Shown here piece after piece: positions 46,025 through 55,655 of a stretch of DNA of 64,000 nt. Every line of letters begins with the position of its first letter. The stretch's first letter is position 1. The notes beneath the pieces are model-generated. The model did no database searches. It was not told where the DNA came from and saw nothing but the letters and a program-made list of their open reading frames with translations. The stretch is from Pleomorphomonas sp. T1.2MG-36. Its GTDB lineage: Bacteria > Pseudomonadota > Alphaproteobacteria > Rhizobiales > Pleomorphomonadaceae. The position numbers and the translations under genes are program-made. The stretch lies in the NCBI RefSeq assembly GCF_950100655.1, contig NZ_CATNLY010000054.1:1-64000 (forward strand), in the 5' to 3' direction.

Positions 46025-48259
46025 TCAGTGCCAGCTTAGCAGATAACGACCGTTCGCAGGCACCACGAAACTCACTCGATCCGGCGTGGTTTCGTCGGCT
46101 TCGATGCTTGCTCCGGAAGCCGTCTTCAGGTCGAAGGTGCCAAGCTTCCTACGCTTCAGGCGTAGCAGAGCAATCCTCGTAACGCAGGCTTCGTCACCCT
46201 CCAGCACTATGGAAAGACTACCATCACCGGAACTCTGTATCTGCGGCCCGATATGGTCGCAGTACAGACGGAACGGCGCGCCGTCTACGTGGTGGAACGC
46301 GCGCGTTGCAAAGATGAATGCGGCACCCGCACCGTAAACCTCCTGGCCGACCTGTCCCGCAGGCTGGCCGTCGGCGTAGAGGTCCTCCAGCGGGAACGAC
46401 AGCTTGCGGTCGATGTGTCCATTCGTCTCACGTTGCGTCGGCGATAGAACCTCCGGCGGCAGTGCGTCGGGATAGTAGTACCAGGCGCTATCAAGTGCGT
46501 ATTTGCAGAATTCAACGATGAGCATGCGGACGGTTGGGTCAACGTCGGTGCCCGCGTCGTCGAGATAGCGCTCGAACGCGGCGAACGAGTCGAACACCTC
46601 GTATACCGCCATGTAGGGGGCATCCTGCAGGCAGGTGACGCCCAAAAAATTGCGGTAGTGTACCGCAAGCTCTATCCGGCTTTCCCAGATCTCCGTGTTG
46701 TGCAGGAAGCTCGCGAGATAGACGTAGCTTTGTTCGAGGTAGGTCCGCTCGTTGGTCAACCTCCATAGCCGCATGCAGGCTACTGCGCCCCACGCCGTAA
46801 GATTGGCCTGATAGTTGATGTTGAAGCCCAACCCGACGGCTGCGTCGATGGCGGCTCGCGCCTCGTTCAGAAATTTCTCGTCGTCGGTCAGTTCGTAAGC
46901 TTGCAGCATGACCCAGGCGTAGATGCCTCCGACGTCCGTCTGGCCGCGGCCGTCCGCTTCGGCGGTCTCGGTGATAATGCTGAAATCGGTGATCTTGTAC
47001 TGGACAGGCCACTTGTACTTGAAGTGATGGGCGGCCTTGATGCCGAAGTCGATGGACTTCATGAGAAGGTCGCGCGCAGCCTCGTCACCGTCGAGGGCGA
47101 GGACGCCGAGGTTCATCATCGGGTGATAGAGATACCAGCTGTCGACCGCGTCCGCGTCCTTGTCGTCCCCGACGTTGGGGAGGTAGCGGCGCAGCGACTT
47201 CAGCTTCGGGTCGTAGAATTTTTCCAGCCCGGCCATGAACTCGGCCTTGAGCGGATGAGGTTCGCCGCACCACTTTCCCCAATCATGGACCGCCTCCACG
47301 ATCGACATCTGCACCATGATGTCGGGATATTCGGCGTTCGTATATGGATGGATGTAGCGGTGGCCGTAATGCTCGCTGGTTGCCTCGGGAGCTCGATCGA
47401 GATCACGCAGCGTTCTCTCGGCCCGCTCCACCCAATCGTGGAAGTCGACCGTGGGCTTATCGATAATTCTATAAACCAGACCGAGCATCTGAAGGAAGCG
47501 GAGTGCCGAAATACGCTCGTTGGAGGGTACATCCTCGTCAAAGACCAGGAGGGCATCAGAGAGCGTGATTTCCACGCCGCCTTCCAGTGCGTCCGTCGGC
47601 GGAGTGCCGCTTTGCGGGGGTGTAGGGATCAGGTAGCCGAGCTCCGGCCACTCTCCGCCGACCGCGCCGTCGGGCTTGGTCTTCGTCGCCTGGTAGTAGT
47701 CGTTCATTGCGGTCAGGTTCTGGAAGTAAAGAACGCTGCCGAAGGACGGCTCCTTGATATGCAAATAAAGGAGCCCGCTGTTGAGTCCGCGCTGCCCGGC
47801 CTCCACGACGCCCCTTGCGCCTAGAGGATCATCCTTCGCGTCGAGGGGATATAGATCGCGCGGCATGAATGGAATGACCATCCGCGCTACCGGCGTCAAG
47901 CGCACGGTGACCCGAAGCCGCTCGAACCCTTCACTTCCGGAACTTCCTGACACGAATGAAATTGCGTGCACTCCGAGCGCACTCCGAAGCTTAAGGCGGG
48001 CCGCTTCACCTTTTTTTCCTTTCAGCTCGGTACACTCGAACTCGCCTGCAAGATAGGCGACGCGTAACGCAATTCCTCCGCGCCCTTTCCTGCGAACGAA
48101 TGCCCAAAGGGAGTCACTGCTTGCGATTATCTCGACCGACAGCTTTCCAAGGGAAAAATTGATGATGGGTTTGGCGTCTCGCTTTGTGCCCTGCCGACTC
48201 AGAGATAAGACGTAGGGGCTCACTCCGACAACCTCACGGTCCAATGCTAGTGTCGACAT
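46025..48259 (-). CDS. 744-residue protein, predicted alpha-toroid glycoside-active fold, family unknown
   Basis: The N-terminal 260 residues are beta-rich (IINFSLGKLSVEIIASSDSL, LAGEFECTELKGKKG). The centre and C-terminus consist of helical repeats with aromatic/acidic motifs: RYIHPYTNAEYPDIMVQMSI, DSWYLYHPMMNLGVLALDGD, EADGRGQTDVGGIYAWVMLQ, LGFNINYQANLTAWGAVACM. A small beta domain (SLSIVLEGDEACVTRIALLR) closes the protein. The layout resembles (alpha/alpha)6 toroid enzymes acting on sugars, such as polysaccharide lyases, unsaturated glucuronyl hydrolases and epimerases, but I cannot name a family. No signal peptide, so probably cytoplasmic. GGAGAGGA precedes the ATG. Monocistronic. Confidence 0.7.
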   Translation of the reverse strand: MSTLALDREVVGVSPYVLSLSRQGTKRDAKPIINFSLGKLSVEIIASSDSLWAFVRRKGRGGIALRVAYLAGEFECTELKGKKGEAARLKLRSALGVHAISFVSGSSGSEGFERLRVTVRLTPVARMVIPFMPRDLYPLDAKDDPLGARGVVEAGQRGLNSGLLYLHIKEPSFGSVLYFQNLTAMNDYYQATKTKPDGAVGGEWPELGYLIPTPPQSGTPPTDALEGGVEITLSDALLVFDEDVPSNERISALRFLQMLGLVYRIIDKPTVDFHDWVERAERTLRDLDRAPEATSEHYGHRYIHPYTNAEYPDIMVQMSIVEAVHDWGKWCGEPHPLKAEFMAGLEKFYDPKLKSLRRYLPNVGDDKDADAVDSWYLYHPMMNLGVLALDGDEAARDLLMKSIDFGIKAAHHFKYKWPVQYKITDFSIITETAEADGRGQTDVGGIYAWVMLQAYELTDDEKFLNEARAAIDAAVGLGFNINYQANLTAWGAVACMRLWRLTNERTYLEQSYVYLASFLHNTEIWESRIELAVHYRNFLGVTCLQDAPYMAVYEVFDSFAAFERYLDDAGTDVDPTVRMLIVEFCKYALDSAWYYYPDALPPEVLSPTQRETNGHIDRKLSFPLEDLYADGQPAGQVGQEVYGAGAAFIFATRAFHHVDGAPFRLYCDHIGPQIQSSGDGSLSIVLEGDEACVTRIALLRLKRRKLGTFDLKTASGASIEADETTPDRVSFVVPANGRYLLSWH

Positions 48260-48588
48260 TTCCTCTCCTTGACGTCATCAGTACTTCGCAAAAAACGAAA
48301 CGGACAAATGCAGGTTCCTTCTTTTTCCTCAGCGTCATCTGATTTTGAGACGACCGGCAAGGAAATGACCCCTTGGAGCGGCCGGAACCGATCCGTTGAG
48401 CTTCAAAACCTGACATATCACCTCCAGAATGCACTTAGTGTTTCTGATGTGAGTCGTGCATATGACGCTCTCTCACCAGATCTTGACACCTGACGGATGC
48501 TTCTGCACTAAGGAGACCCCTTATCGTTATGCTTCGAGAGGGAAGATATTCTTTTTAATTAGTTCATGCCGTCGGCAACGGAGCTACC
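48260..48588. other. Divergent promoter region, unknown toroid protein / HWE kinase
   Basis: About 330 bases. A plus-strand open frame ends at 48493 with LQNLTYHLQNALSVSDVSRA and could be a small protein from an ATG at about 48308 or 48365, but support is weak. Confidence 0.35.
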
Positions 48589-50529
48589 ATGTTCACGAAT
48601 CTCGCGACAGAAGATCTCGATTTGCGCGAACTGTTCAACGCCTCACCTAATGCGTACGTCGTATTCACGCGCGACTTGGTGATCGCCGGATGCAATGACG
48701 CTTATCTCAGGGCCGTCGGGCGCAATGCTCGTGAGGAAATAGTCGGCCGTCTCCTATTCGAGGCGTTTCCCGCCGATCCGGCGTCGGATGCCTATCGAAT
48801 ACTGGCGACTTCACTAACTAGGGTTTTGGAGACGAACCAACCCGATCATATCGCGCTTATTCCCTACAACACGGCAAGACCGGATGAACCTCCTCTCGTC
48901 CGTTACTGGAGCGCCACGCACACCCCCATCAGGAATAAAAACGGCGAGCTTGCCTATATTCTTCAGCACACCGTCGACGTGACCGAGCTGGAAACCTTGC
49001 GGCAACGAGACGCGCTTTCCAACATGGCGGAGTCCGGCGTGCTATCCCGCGCCCACGCCGTACAAACCACCAGCGCCAAGCTCTCGACCGAAATCGCGCT
49101 GCTGCGCGATCTATTTGCACAGGCCCCTGGCTTCATCGCCGTACTGAAGGGACCGGATCACGTCTTTGAGTTGGCTAACGATGCCTATCAAATCCTAGTC
49201 GGCCGAAGGGACCTGATCGGGCGCAGCGTGGCCGAGGCGCTGCCGGAGGTGGTGAACCAAGGCTTTGTCGATATTCTGAACGACGTGTGGAAAAGCGGCC
49301 AGCCGTTCGTGGGACGCGCGGTTCCCGTTTTTCTCCGGCCTGCCGGTGGGGGCGAGCCGGAGCTCCGGCATATCGACTTTATCTATCAACCTATCCGGCA
49401 TGGGTCGGGCGCCGTCACCGGCATTTTCGTTCAGGGACATGACACGTCGGCGCAGTGGGAGGCACAGCGCGACCTGCAACGCCAGACGGAATTGCTGCGG
49501 CTCGCGCAGGAGGGCGGGGGCTTCGGCACCTACGACTGGGACCTGATGAGCAACACAGTCAGGGGCACGCGCGTGTTTCGCGAGCTCTTCGGCCTTGCCG
49601 ATGCCCAGGACGATATTCCGGTCCCAGACCTCATGACGCGTATTCACCCCGAGGATGCCGCGCGAACGAACGCGATGACGTCCGGCCCAAGCGACGAGAT
49701 CGAGACTTCGCACGAATTCCGATTGCTGCTCGACGGCCGTGTGAGTTGGATAGGCGCCCGCGGCACGATCATACGCGATGTCCATAACCGCCCGGAGCGG
49801 GTGCTGGGCGCCGTGCACGATCTGACGCGGCGAAAACAGATCGAGGAGCGCCTCGACATGTTGGCACGCGAGAGTGCCCACCGGGTCAAGAATATACTCA
49901 CCATCATGCAGATCATCGTCGACAACACCCTACGCAGGGCACCCTCGCTAGAATCTGCGCGGGAGAGCCTCGGAGAGCGCATCGCCGCACTCAACAAGGC
50001 GCAAACCAGAATTCTTGCCGGACCTGAGGAATGTCGCCTGACGGATATCGTGCAGGACACGCTGACCGTCATAAGCAATCCGAGCGGGCGCGTGACGATC
50101 GAAGCCAAGGTCGATGCTGAGCTCAGCCCTCGCACCGGGCTTGGAGTAGCGCTTGCGCTACACGAGCTGATCACGAACGCGCTGAAGTACGGCGCACTTT
50201 CCAACGCCGAAGGCAGGGTCATCATCGGATGGCGAGTCGTCACCGACGGGGCAGCGGATTCTGCCGTCGTAACCTTGGATTGGTGCGAGGTCGGCGGCCC
50301 GCCGATCGACGGCAGCAAGAAGGGCTTCGGTTCGATATTGATCAGAAATAGTCTTGCCCACGATCCGAGAGGGCGGGCTGAATGGATGGCGACTCCGGAA
50401 GGACTTTGTTGCCAGTTTGCCTTTAGCGCAAAAGCAATAGCATTCGAAACGAAACCAAGTAACGCAAAATCAATAATTCATGGCGGAATGCCTAGTTCGC
50501 TGGTACCTGCGACGAGTCCGAAGCTGTAA
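48589..50529 (+). CDS. Multi-PAS HWE family sensor histidine kinase
   Basis: 646 residues, soluble. Three PAS domains: ELFNASPNAYVVFTRDLVIA (about 10-130), FAQAPGFIAVLKGPDHVFEL (about 165-290) and RLAQEGGGFGTYDWDLMSNT (about 305-420). The HWE kinase core is ARESAHRVKNILTIMQIIVD with His near 428. The N-box is ALHELITNALKYGALSN, and the W-x-E signature is in LDWCEVGGPP. No receiver domain in the protein or next to it. The first two PAS domains lack obvious cofactor motifs. It faces nirK (convergent) across a terminator. Confidence 0.92.
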   Translation: MFTNLATEDLDLRELFNASPNAYVVFTRDLVIAGCNDAYLRAVGRNAREEIVGRLLFEAFPADPASDAYRILATSLTRVLETNQPDHIALIPYNTARPDEPPLVRYWSATHTPIRNKNGELAYILQHTVDVTELETLRQRDALSNMAESGVLSRAHAVQTTSAKLSTEIALLRDLFAQAPGFIAVLKGPDHVFELANDAYQILVGRRDLIGRSVAEALPEVVNQGFVDILNDVWKSGQPFVGRAVPVFLRPAGGGEPELRHIDFIYQPIRHGSGAVTGIFVQGHDTSAQWEAQRDLQRQTELLRLAQEGGGFGTYDWDLMSNTVRGTRVFRELFGLADAQDDIPVPDLMTRIHPEDAARTNAMTSGPSDEIETSHEFRLLLDGRVSWIGARGTIIRDVHNRPERVLGAVHDLTRRKQIEERLDMLARESAHRVKNILTIMQIIVDNTLRRAPSLESARESLGERIAALNKAQTRILAGPEECRLTDIVQDTLTVISNPSGRVTIEAKVDAELSPRTGLGVALALHELITNALKYGALSNAEGRVIIGWRVVTDGAADSAVVTLDWCEVGGPPIDGSKKGFGSILIRNSLAHDPRGRAEWMATPEGLCCQFAFSAKAIAFETKPSNAKSIIHGGMPSSLVPATSPKL

Positions 50530-50542
50530 GCGTTCATTGTAA

Positions 50543-50573
50543 TTTAGCCCCGTCCGGTTCGGACGGGGCTAAA
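50543..50573. terminator. Bidirectional terminator between HWE kinase and nirK
   Basis: TTTAGCCCCGTCC pairs with GGACGGGGCTAAA: a perfect 13-bp stem with a 5-base loop between convergent genes, with short T/A tracts on the outer sides. Confidence 0.88.
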
Positions 50574-50640
50574 GGTTAATTGTGGCTTTTCCCGCCTGAT
50601 AGGTTCGGGTCTCTAAAAACATGGACTAGCGCCTGTCAGG

Positions 50641-51771
50641 CTATTTGGTGATTGCGCCGGGCGCAAGGATTTGAGTCATGAGATCGTGGTTCCACTCGCC
50701 GTCGACTTTCACATGTGCCAGAGCGCCAAGCTGCTCCGCCTTGATTAGATTGTGGTCGACGTAGTTGTAGATTCCGGGCTGCAGGAAGGTGTAGACCATC
50801 GCGCCGGAACTTCCCCCGCGAATGAACCACGTCTCGAAATCTCTCTGCGGGGGATTGTTGAACTTCCCATGTTCCCAAGCCCAATCGGCATGACCGCCGA
50901 TAAGATGCGGTCGGCAATCCATGATGCCGGACGAGTGGATGAACAGGACCGTGTCGCCTACCTTTGCCTTCATGGCGTTATCGCCTGTGAGCGCGCCAAC
51001 CTTGCCATTAAAGACTACATGGGTGGGGATGAGCTTTTTCATGACCTCCACCGTGTCGGCGAAGGCATCTCCGGCGCTCTCATAGCTCCTGTATGCTCCC
51101 GTCTCGTCGCGCGGAACATAAAGATCGAACTCGCCGATCGTATAGACCTGATCGTAGCTAATGCGCTTGCCGTTAGCGTCCTTGAGGCCGTCGCGCGGCA
51201 ACACCATGAGTGTGCCGCTCATACCGGACATGACATGCCAGGAGATCATGCCTGGAGGCGCGCAGTGATAGAGAAACACCCCGGCGCGAGTCGCCTTAAA
51301 GCGAATCGTTGCCTGCTCTCCCGGATTGATTAGTGTCAATTGCGCTCCGCCCAGCGCACCCGTCGCACCGTGGAAATCGATGTTGTGGGGCAGGGTATTG
51401 GATTCGGGGTTTATGAGATTGAGTTCCACATAGTCGCCCTCGTGCACCACGAAGGTCGGGCCAGGCATCGATCCTTCGAAGGTCAGCGCCTGGAAGGATG
51501 TGCCCTCGTCGTCGATGACGATCTCCTTCTCGTGAACCGTCATTTGGAATTCGACGATTTTCGGCCCGCCCTTAGCGACCTGATCATGCTTCATGACGTT
51601 GGGGGGCGGAACCAACTCCGCCTTGACGCGCGGCAGCTTGGCAAGTGCCTTCGGGTCGGCGACGGTGCCGCCCATGGGGTTGTCGGATTCATCCTGGGCC
51701 ATAGCCGGAACGGCTGAAACGATGGCAGCCGCGGCCGCGGCTCCGAAAAGAGCGGAACGACGGGTGAGCAT
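50641..51771 (-). CDS. nirK: Copper-containing nitrite reductase NirK
   Basis: 376 residues. Twin-arginine-type signal [20 protein letters not shown]. Two cupredoxin domains. Type 1/2 copper ligands and active-site residues are all visible: [12 protein letters not shown] (His, catalytic Asp, His), [20 protein letters not shown] (His-Cys, His, Met), RPHLIGGH (catalytic His) and [15 protein letters not shown] (type 2 His). Reduces nitrite to nitric oxide in the periplasm. ATG 51771 has AGGAGG 7 bases upstream; the longer frame to 51999 is not needed. nirV, norCB and nnrR are not adjacent. Confidence 0.97.
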   Translation of the reverse strand: MLTRRSALFGAAAAAAIVSAVPAMAQDESDNPMGGTVADPKALAKLPRVKAELVPPPNVMKHDQVAKGGPKIVEFQMTVHEKEIVIDDEGTSFQALTFEGSMPGPTFVVHEGDYVELNLINPESNTLPHNIDFHGATGALGGAQLTLINPGEQATIRFKATRAGVFLYHCAPPGMISWHVMSGMSGTLMVLPRDGLKDANGKRISYDQVYTIGEFDLYVPRDETGAYRSYESAGDAFADTVEVMKKLIPTHVVFNGKVGALTGDNAMKAKVGDTVLFIHSSGIMDCRPHLIGGHADWAWEHGKFNNPPQRDFETWFIRGGSSGAMVYTFLQPGIYNYVDHNLIKAEQLGALAHVKVDGEWNHDLMTQILAPGAITK

Positions 51772-52080
51772 CAAGCACCTCCTATGCAACGAGTTATGCA
51801 ACGCTAATCTGCCAAGTTTGTTCCTGACTGCGGGAATTCTGTAAGGGCGAGCCAATAAGGGGCGAAGCCGCATCAACTCGGGATTTGCGATTTGCCCGAT
51901 GCCGCTTCGGCTCTTGCTCTTGGTCTCAAGGCGGATTTCAGAGCCCTGACGAAACGCGCTTATAGCAAAACCCAGCAGCGCAGGTTTTTCAGTCCCCAAA
52001 GCTGACCCAAGCCTGGAAACCGCGCCGCACGTCGGACGTTAACGAGGGGCGTCCGACCTTGAGACATGGAGACCAAATTA
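51772..52080. promoter_or_regulatory. Divergent nirK / mscL promoter region
   Basis: About 310 bases. TTGCATAACTCGTTGCAT, two copies of TTGCAT, lies directly upstream of the nirK ribosome site. I do not find a standard FNR/NnrR box (TTGAT-N4-ATCAA), which would be expected for nirK. Confidence 0.4.
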
Positions 52081-52506
52081 ATGCTCAAAGAATTTGAAAA
52101 GTTCGCCTTGCGCGGCAATCTGATCGATCTTGCTATTGGCGTAATAATAGGCGGCGCCTTCGGCGGGCTCGTCAACTCTATCGTTGCCGACATTCTTATG
52201 CCGGTGATCGGCCTCATCACCGGCGGCATAGATTTTACCAATCAATATGTTCAGCTCTCTGGGCCACCCGTGCCCAGCGACCTCGCGGCTGCTCGAAAGG
52301 CAGGAGCAACGATAGCCTACGGCAATTTCGTGACGCTCACCATCAACTTCGTGATCGTTGCCTTCGTGCTGTTCCTGTTAGTTAAGTTGGTGAACCGTCT
52401 CAAGGATGCCGCCACGCCCCCCGTCGACGCCCCGCCGCAAGTACCTGCCGACGTCGCGCTTCTTACAGAAATTCGGGACCTACTCAGGAACGCTGCAGCC
52501 CGATAA
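52081..52506 (+). CDS. mscL: Large-conductance mechanosensitive channel MscL
   Basis: 141 residues. Opening [20 protein letters not shown], then [20 protein letters not shown] (first membrane helix and pore constriction), a periplasmic loop, and [20 protein letters not shown] (second helix), with the C-terminal bundle [11 protein letters not shown]. Pentameric inner-membrane emergency valve opened by membrane tension. ATG 52081 fits the family start; GGAG is 9 bases upstream, and an ATG at 52066 is less likely. Confidence 0.97.
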   Translation: MLKEFEKFALRGNLIDLAIGVIIGGAFGGLVNSIVADILMPVIGLITGGIDFTNQYVQLSGPPVPSDLAAARKAGATIAYGNFVTLTINFVIVAFVLFLLVKLVNRLKDAATPPVDAPPQVPADVALLTEIRDLLRNAAAR

Positions 52507-52589
52507 GGCTACCTGCAATGGCGAAATAGAAAGGAAACAGCCCTTTTCTTGCCGGACAGATTCGTTACCAAAATGCGAACGTCCTAAGC

Positions 52590-52622
52590 AAAAGCCCGGC
52601 CGTTGTGCGCGGCCGGGCTTTG
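52590..52622. terminator. Rho-independent-like terminator between mscL and MCP gene
   Basis: AAAGCCCGGCCG and CGGCCGGGCTTT form a 12-bp stem with a 7-base loop between convergent genes; A-rich and T-rich flanks make it bidirectional. Confidence 0.9.
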
Positions 52623-52645
52623 CGATTCTCGATGACTCGACGTTG

Positions 52646-54592
52646 TCAGGCGGCGTCGATCTCGGCGAGGAAGCTTTCGACCTTGCGGCCGAGGTCGACC
52701 GACGAGGCCTTCAGCGAGGTAACCGCGTCGAGCACCGTCCGGGCTTCCGAGCGGGTGGTGGCGGCGCCGTTGCTAAGTTCGATGATCGTCCGCGACAGTT
52801 CACTGTTGCCGCGCGCCGCTTCCTGCATGTTGCGGGTGATCTCGCCGGTGGCGCCGGCCTGCTGGGTGACGGCGGAGGTGATGCTGGTCGACACCGAGTT
52901 CACTTCCTCGATGATGTCACCGATCTCGGCGATGGCGTTGACGGTGTTGTCTGACACGAGCTTAATCTCGCCGATCTTGCGCGAGATGTCGTCAGTGGCC
53001 TTGGCGGTCTGGTTGGCCAGCGACTTCACCTCGGCGGCGACGACGGCAAACCCCTTGCCCGCTTCGCCGGCCCGCGCCGCCTCGATGGTGGCGTTGAGGG
53101 CGAGCAGGTTGGTCTGTTCGGCAATGGCAGTGATCAGGCTGACCACCTGAGTGATCTGGTCGGTGGCGGCCAGTAGCCGGCCGACCGTCTCGCGGGTCTC
53201 GTTGGCCGAGGCGCGCGCCTTGCCAGCCACAGTCTGGGAGGTGCCGACCTGACGGGCGATCTCGGTGGTGGAGGCTTCGAGTTCCTCGCAGGTGGCGGCG
53301 ACCGAGCGAACGTTGCCGGAGGCCTGTTCGGCGGCGGAGGCAGCAACGCTGCTGCTGCGTTCGCTGCCCTCGGCGGTGGCCATCAGCTCCTGGGCGGAGG
53401 CCTCGAGGCGCTGGGCGGCGCCGACCACCACGTTGATCGTGCTGGTGGCTTCGGCACGGAAGCCCTGGATGAGCGCTTCGGCGCGGGCGGCGCGGCGTTC
53501 ACGTTCCTCCACCGAGGCTCGTTGGCTCGCCTCAAGGCGATCGCGTTCCTCGGCATTGCTGCGAAACACGGCGACGGCCGCTGCCATCTGACCGATCTCG
53601 TCGCGGCGGTCGAGACCGGGGATGTCGGTCCTGAGGTTGCCGTCGGCTAGCGAGCGCATTGCGCCAGTCATGGTAGTGATAGGCTGGGCGACGACGCGCT
53701 TCAGAACCAGGCTGAGGGCCAGCAGCATCAGCGCGGTGGCGATCAGGGTCGCGACGAGAGCAGTGATCCCCAGCCGGTTGAGGCTAGCATAGGCCATGTC
53801 CCTGTCGACCGCGACGCCGACGTACCATTTGACCGGCAAGCCGTCGACCGCGACGAAGCTTGCGACCTGCGCGCGGTTGGCGAAGGAGGTATCGATCATG
53901 CCGGCGCTGGTGGGAGCCGACAGTCCGGCAAACGCGTCGGACATGGGCTTGCCGACCAGGCTGGCGTCCGGGTGCACCAGGATCCTGCCTTCCGAGGAGA
54001 CCAGGAAAGCCTGGCCGATGCCGCCAAAATTGGAGGCTTTGATGCGGGCAATCAAGGCATCGAGGGCGAAATCGCCGCCAAACACGCCGATCAGCTTGCC
54101 ATCCGCCGTCACGGGTACGCAGGCCGAAATGACCATCTTGTTGGTCGCCATGTCCATGTAGGGCTCAGTGAGCTGGGTCGCATTGACCTTGGCAGTGTCG
54201 ATGTACCAGGGACGCTTGCGGGGGTCATAGCCCTCAGGCATCTCGGCCTTCGGCGAGATGATGAAGTCACCATTCTCCTCGCCCAGATAAACCGACAGGA
54301 ACTCTGAGCTCAGCGTCTTGCCGGTCAGGATGAGATCTAGGGAATCTCTGGAGGTACCGATGGCGTCGGCGGCCTGCTTGGCCATCAGCAGGCGCCCCTG
54401 AAACCAGTTGCCGGTGCCGGAGGCAACGCTGTTTCCGGTTGTTGCCAGGGTACGGGCGACATTGTCCTGGAGATCCTGGCGCTCCAGCACGTAGATCGTG
54501 GCGGAGAAGACAGCAAAGCTTACCACTACGATAAGCGACGCGGTAAGGATGATCCGGTGTAGCAGTTTGCTGCGGACGTTGACAAAGGGCAT
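52646..54592 (-). CDS. Chemoreceptor (MCP) with dCache sensor
   Basis: About 648 residues. Membrane helices at about 10-32 and 275-300 enclose a dCache_1 domain ([58 protein letters not shown] region). HAMP follows ([20 protein letters not shown]). The signalling hairpin contains [40 protein letters not shown]. dCache receptors bind amino acids, organic acids or amines; the ligand motif was not checked. ATG 54592 chosen; ATG 54607 would add five residues. Confidence 0.94.
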   Translation of the reverse strand: MPFVNVRSKLLHRIILTASLIVVVSFAVFSATIYVLERQDLQDNVARTLATTGNSVASGTGNWFQGRLLMAKQAADAIGTSRDSLDLILTGKTLSSEFLSVYLGEENGDFIISPKAEMPEGYDPRKRPWYIDTAKVNATQLTEPYMDMATNKMVISACVPVTADGKLIGVFGGDFALDALIARIKASNFGGIGQAFLVSSEGRILVHPDASLVGKPMSDAFAGLSAPTSAGMIDTSFANRAQVASFVAVDGLPVKWYVGVAVDRDMAYASLNRLGITALVATLIATALMLLALSLVLKRVVAQPITTMTGAMRSLADGNLRTDIPGLDRRDEIGQMAAAVAVFRSNAEERDRLEASQRASVEERERRAARAEALIQGFRAEATSTINVVVGAAQRLEASAQELMATAEGSERSSSVAASAAEQASGNVRSVAATCEELEASTTEIARQVGTSQTVAGKARASANETRETVGRLLAATDQITQVVSLITAIAEQTNLLALNATIEAARAGEAGKGFAVVAAEVKSLANQTAKATDDISRKIGEIKLVSDNTVNAIAEIGDIIEEVNSVSTSITSAVTQQAGATGEITRNMQEAARGNSELSRTIIELSNGAATTRSEARTVLDAVTSLKASSVDLGRKVESFLAEIDAA

Positions 54593-55325
54593 GTCATTCC
54601 ATCTCATTGAAAAGTGTACGGATTGGGTACCCCTTCGATTGTTGACGAACGGTAACTTTTGTCATTCTCGCGTAAAAATCGAGCAACAAAATTGCTTTTT
54701 AAGTAATCACACTTAATCGCTCATGGGTCGAATGCCTATAAATATTCGTACGTAAAATTATAGAATAATGAAGAATATATGTTCAACACATCGTAAAGCT
54801 GCAGATCGATAGCATCGAAACATTCGATTATCTAGAAATGTGTCCGCCGGTATGGCAGATGTTATTAACACTATAGTTCTCGCCGATCTGCCATATATCG
54901 CAAAGGCCCCATTGGTCTTGCCAATAAGCAGATGACGGCTGTCGGACGGCGTCTCGACCGACGCACCAGCACAAATGCCGGGCGATTCATGACGACGACA
55001 CCGATGTTCCGCACTGTCACTTTATACCGAGCCGTTGATGTCCTGAGGGGAAACCAAGATTGTCGGCGCCCAACCCTGGAGCTATAACAGGTCTAGGACG
55101 GTACGCGCCGTCCCGAAGCGTAGAAACTTCGAACACAGCGGCTGATGTCGGCCGTTACGACATCGGATCCTCTGGCCATTTGGCCGGGGGCCTGAGACAT
55201 ATGTCCAGGTGCCTCGGTGCTAAAGGTCTCAGGGGCCGACTGTGTTCGGTTTTCTAACCCCCGGCTTGGGGTCAAAGGATAACGTCGGCGGGGGCGAACC
55301 GTGGACCTATCTCAGAAGCAATTCA
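54593..55325. other. Right border between cargo and transfer genes
   Basis: About 730 bases, AT-rich from 54690 to 54850. TATGGCAGAT (54851-54860) and ATCTGCCATA (54886-54895) form a 10-base inverted repeat with a 25-base spacer. No confident gene. This is the right border of the 45-kb cargo block and should hold promoters for the MCP gene and traM. Confidence 0.5.
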
Positions 55326-55655
55326 ATGGAAGAAAGCGCTGGACGTGCGAACTCGGAAAATAGAACTGAAATCAAGCCAATTGTCGGCTTAACAAAGGTG
55401 CTTCCGAAAAGCGTATTAGAGTCGATCGTAATGGAAGCGATGCTGCGTCATCGCTTCCTTCGTGATGTCGCTGAGCTCCGCTTGGCAGAACTCCGGGACG
55501 AAGCGCGTGGCCGTGACGCTTTCGATTCCGCTCGTCTGGCCTACATTAGGGCGATGATCGAGTGTCATGCCCAACAAGCATGCCTTTCCACTCTGCTCGA
55601 CGTGCTTGGCTATGTGCCCGAAATTGGCAGAATAGACGATGTAGACCTCAAATGA
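55326..55655 (+). CDS. traM: TraM anti-activator of TraR
   Basis: 109 residues. Core motifs of Ti-type TraM: RTEIKPIVGLTKVLPKSVLE, then EAMLRHRFLRDVAELRLAEL, and YIRAMIECHAQQACLSTLLD, VLGYVP. TraM is an all-helical protein that binds TraR and blocks DNA binding at low autoinducer. ATG 55326 gives the family length; a GTG at 55242 would add 28 residues. Its 3' end overlaps the convergent traR by 8 bases. Confidence 0.9.
   Translation: MEESAGRANSENRTEIKPIVGLTKVLPKSVLESIVMEAMLRHRFLRDVAELRLAELRDEARGRDAFDSARLAYIRAMIECHAQQACLSTLLDVLGYVPEIGRIDDVDLK

Noticed and set aside
46901..47824. A 307-codon plus-strand frame inside the 744-residue gene
   Set aside because: Shadow; the minus-strand frame has a strong ribosome site and protein-like helical repeats.
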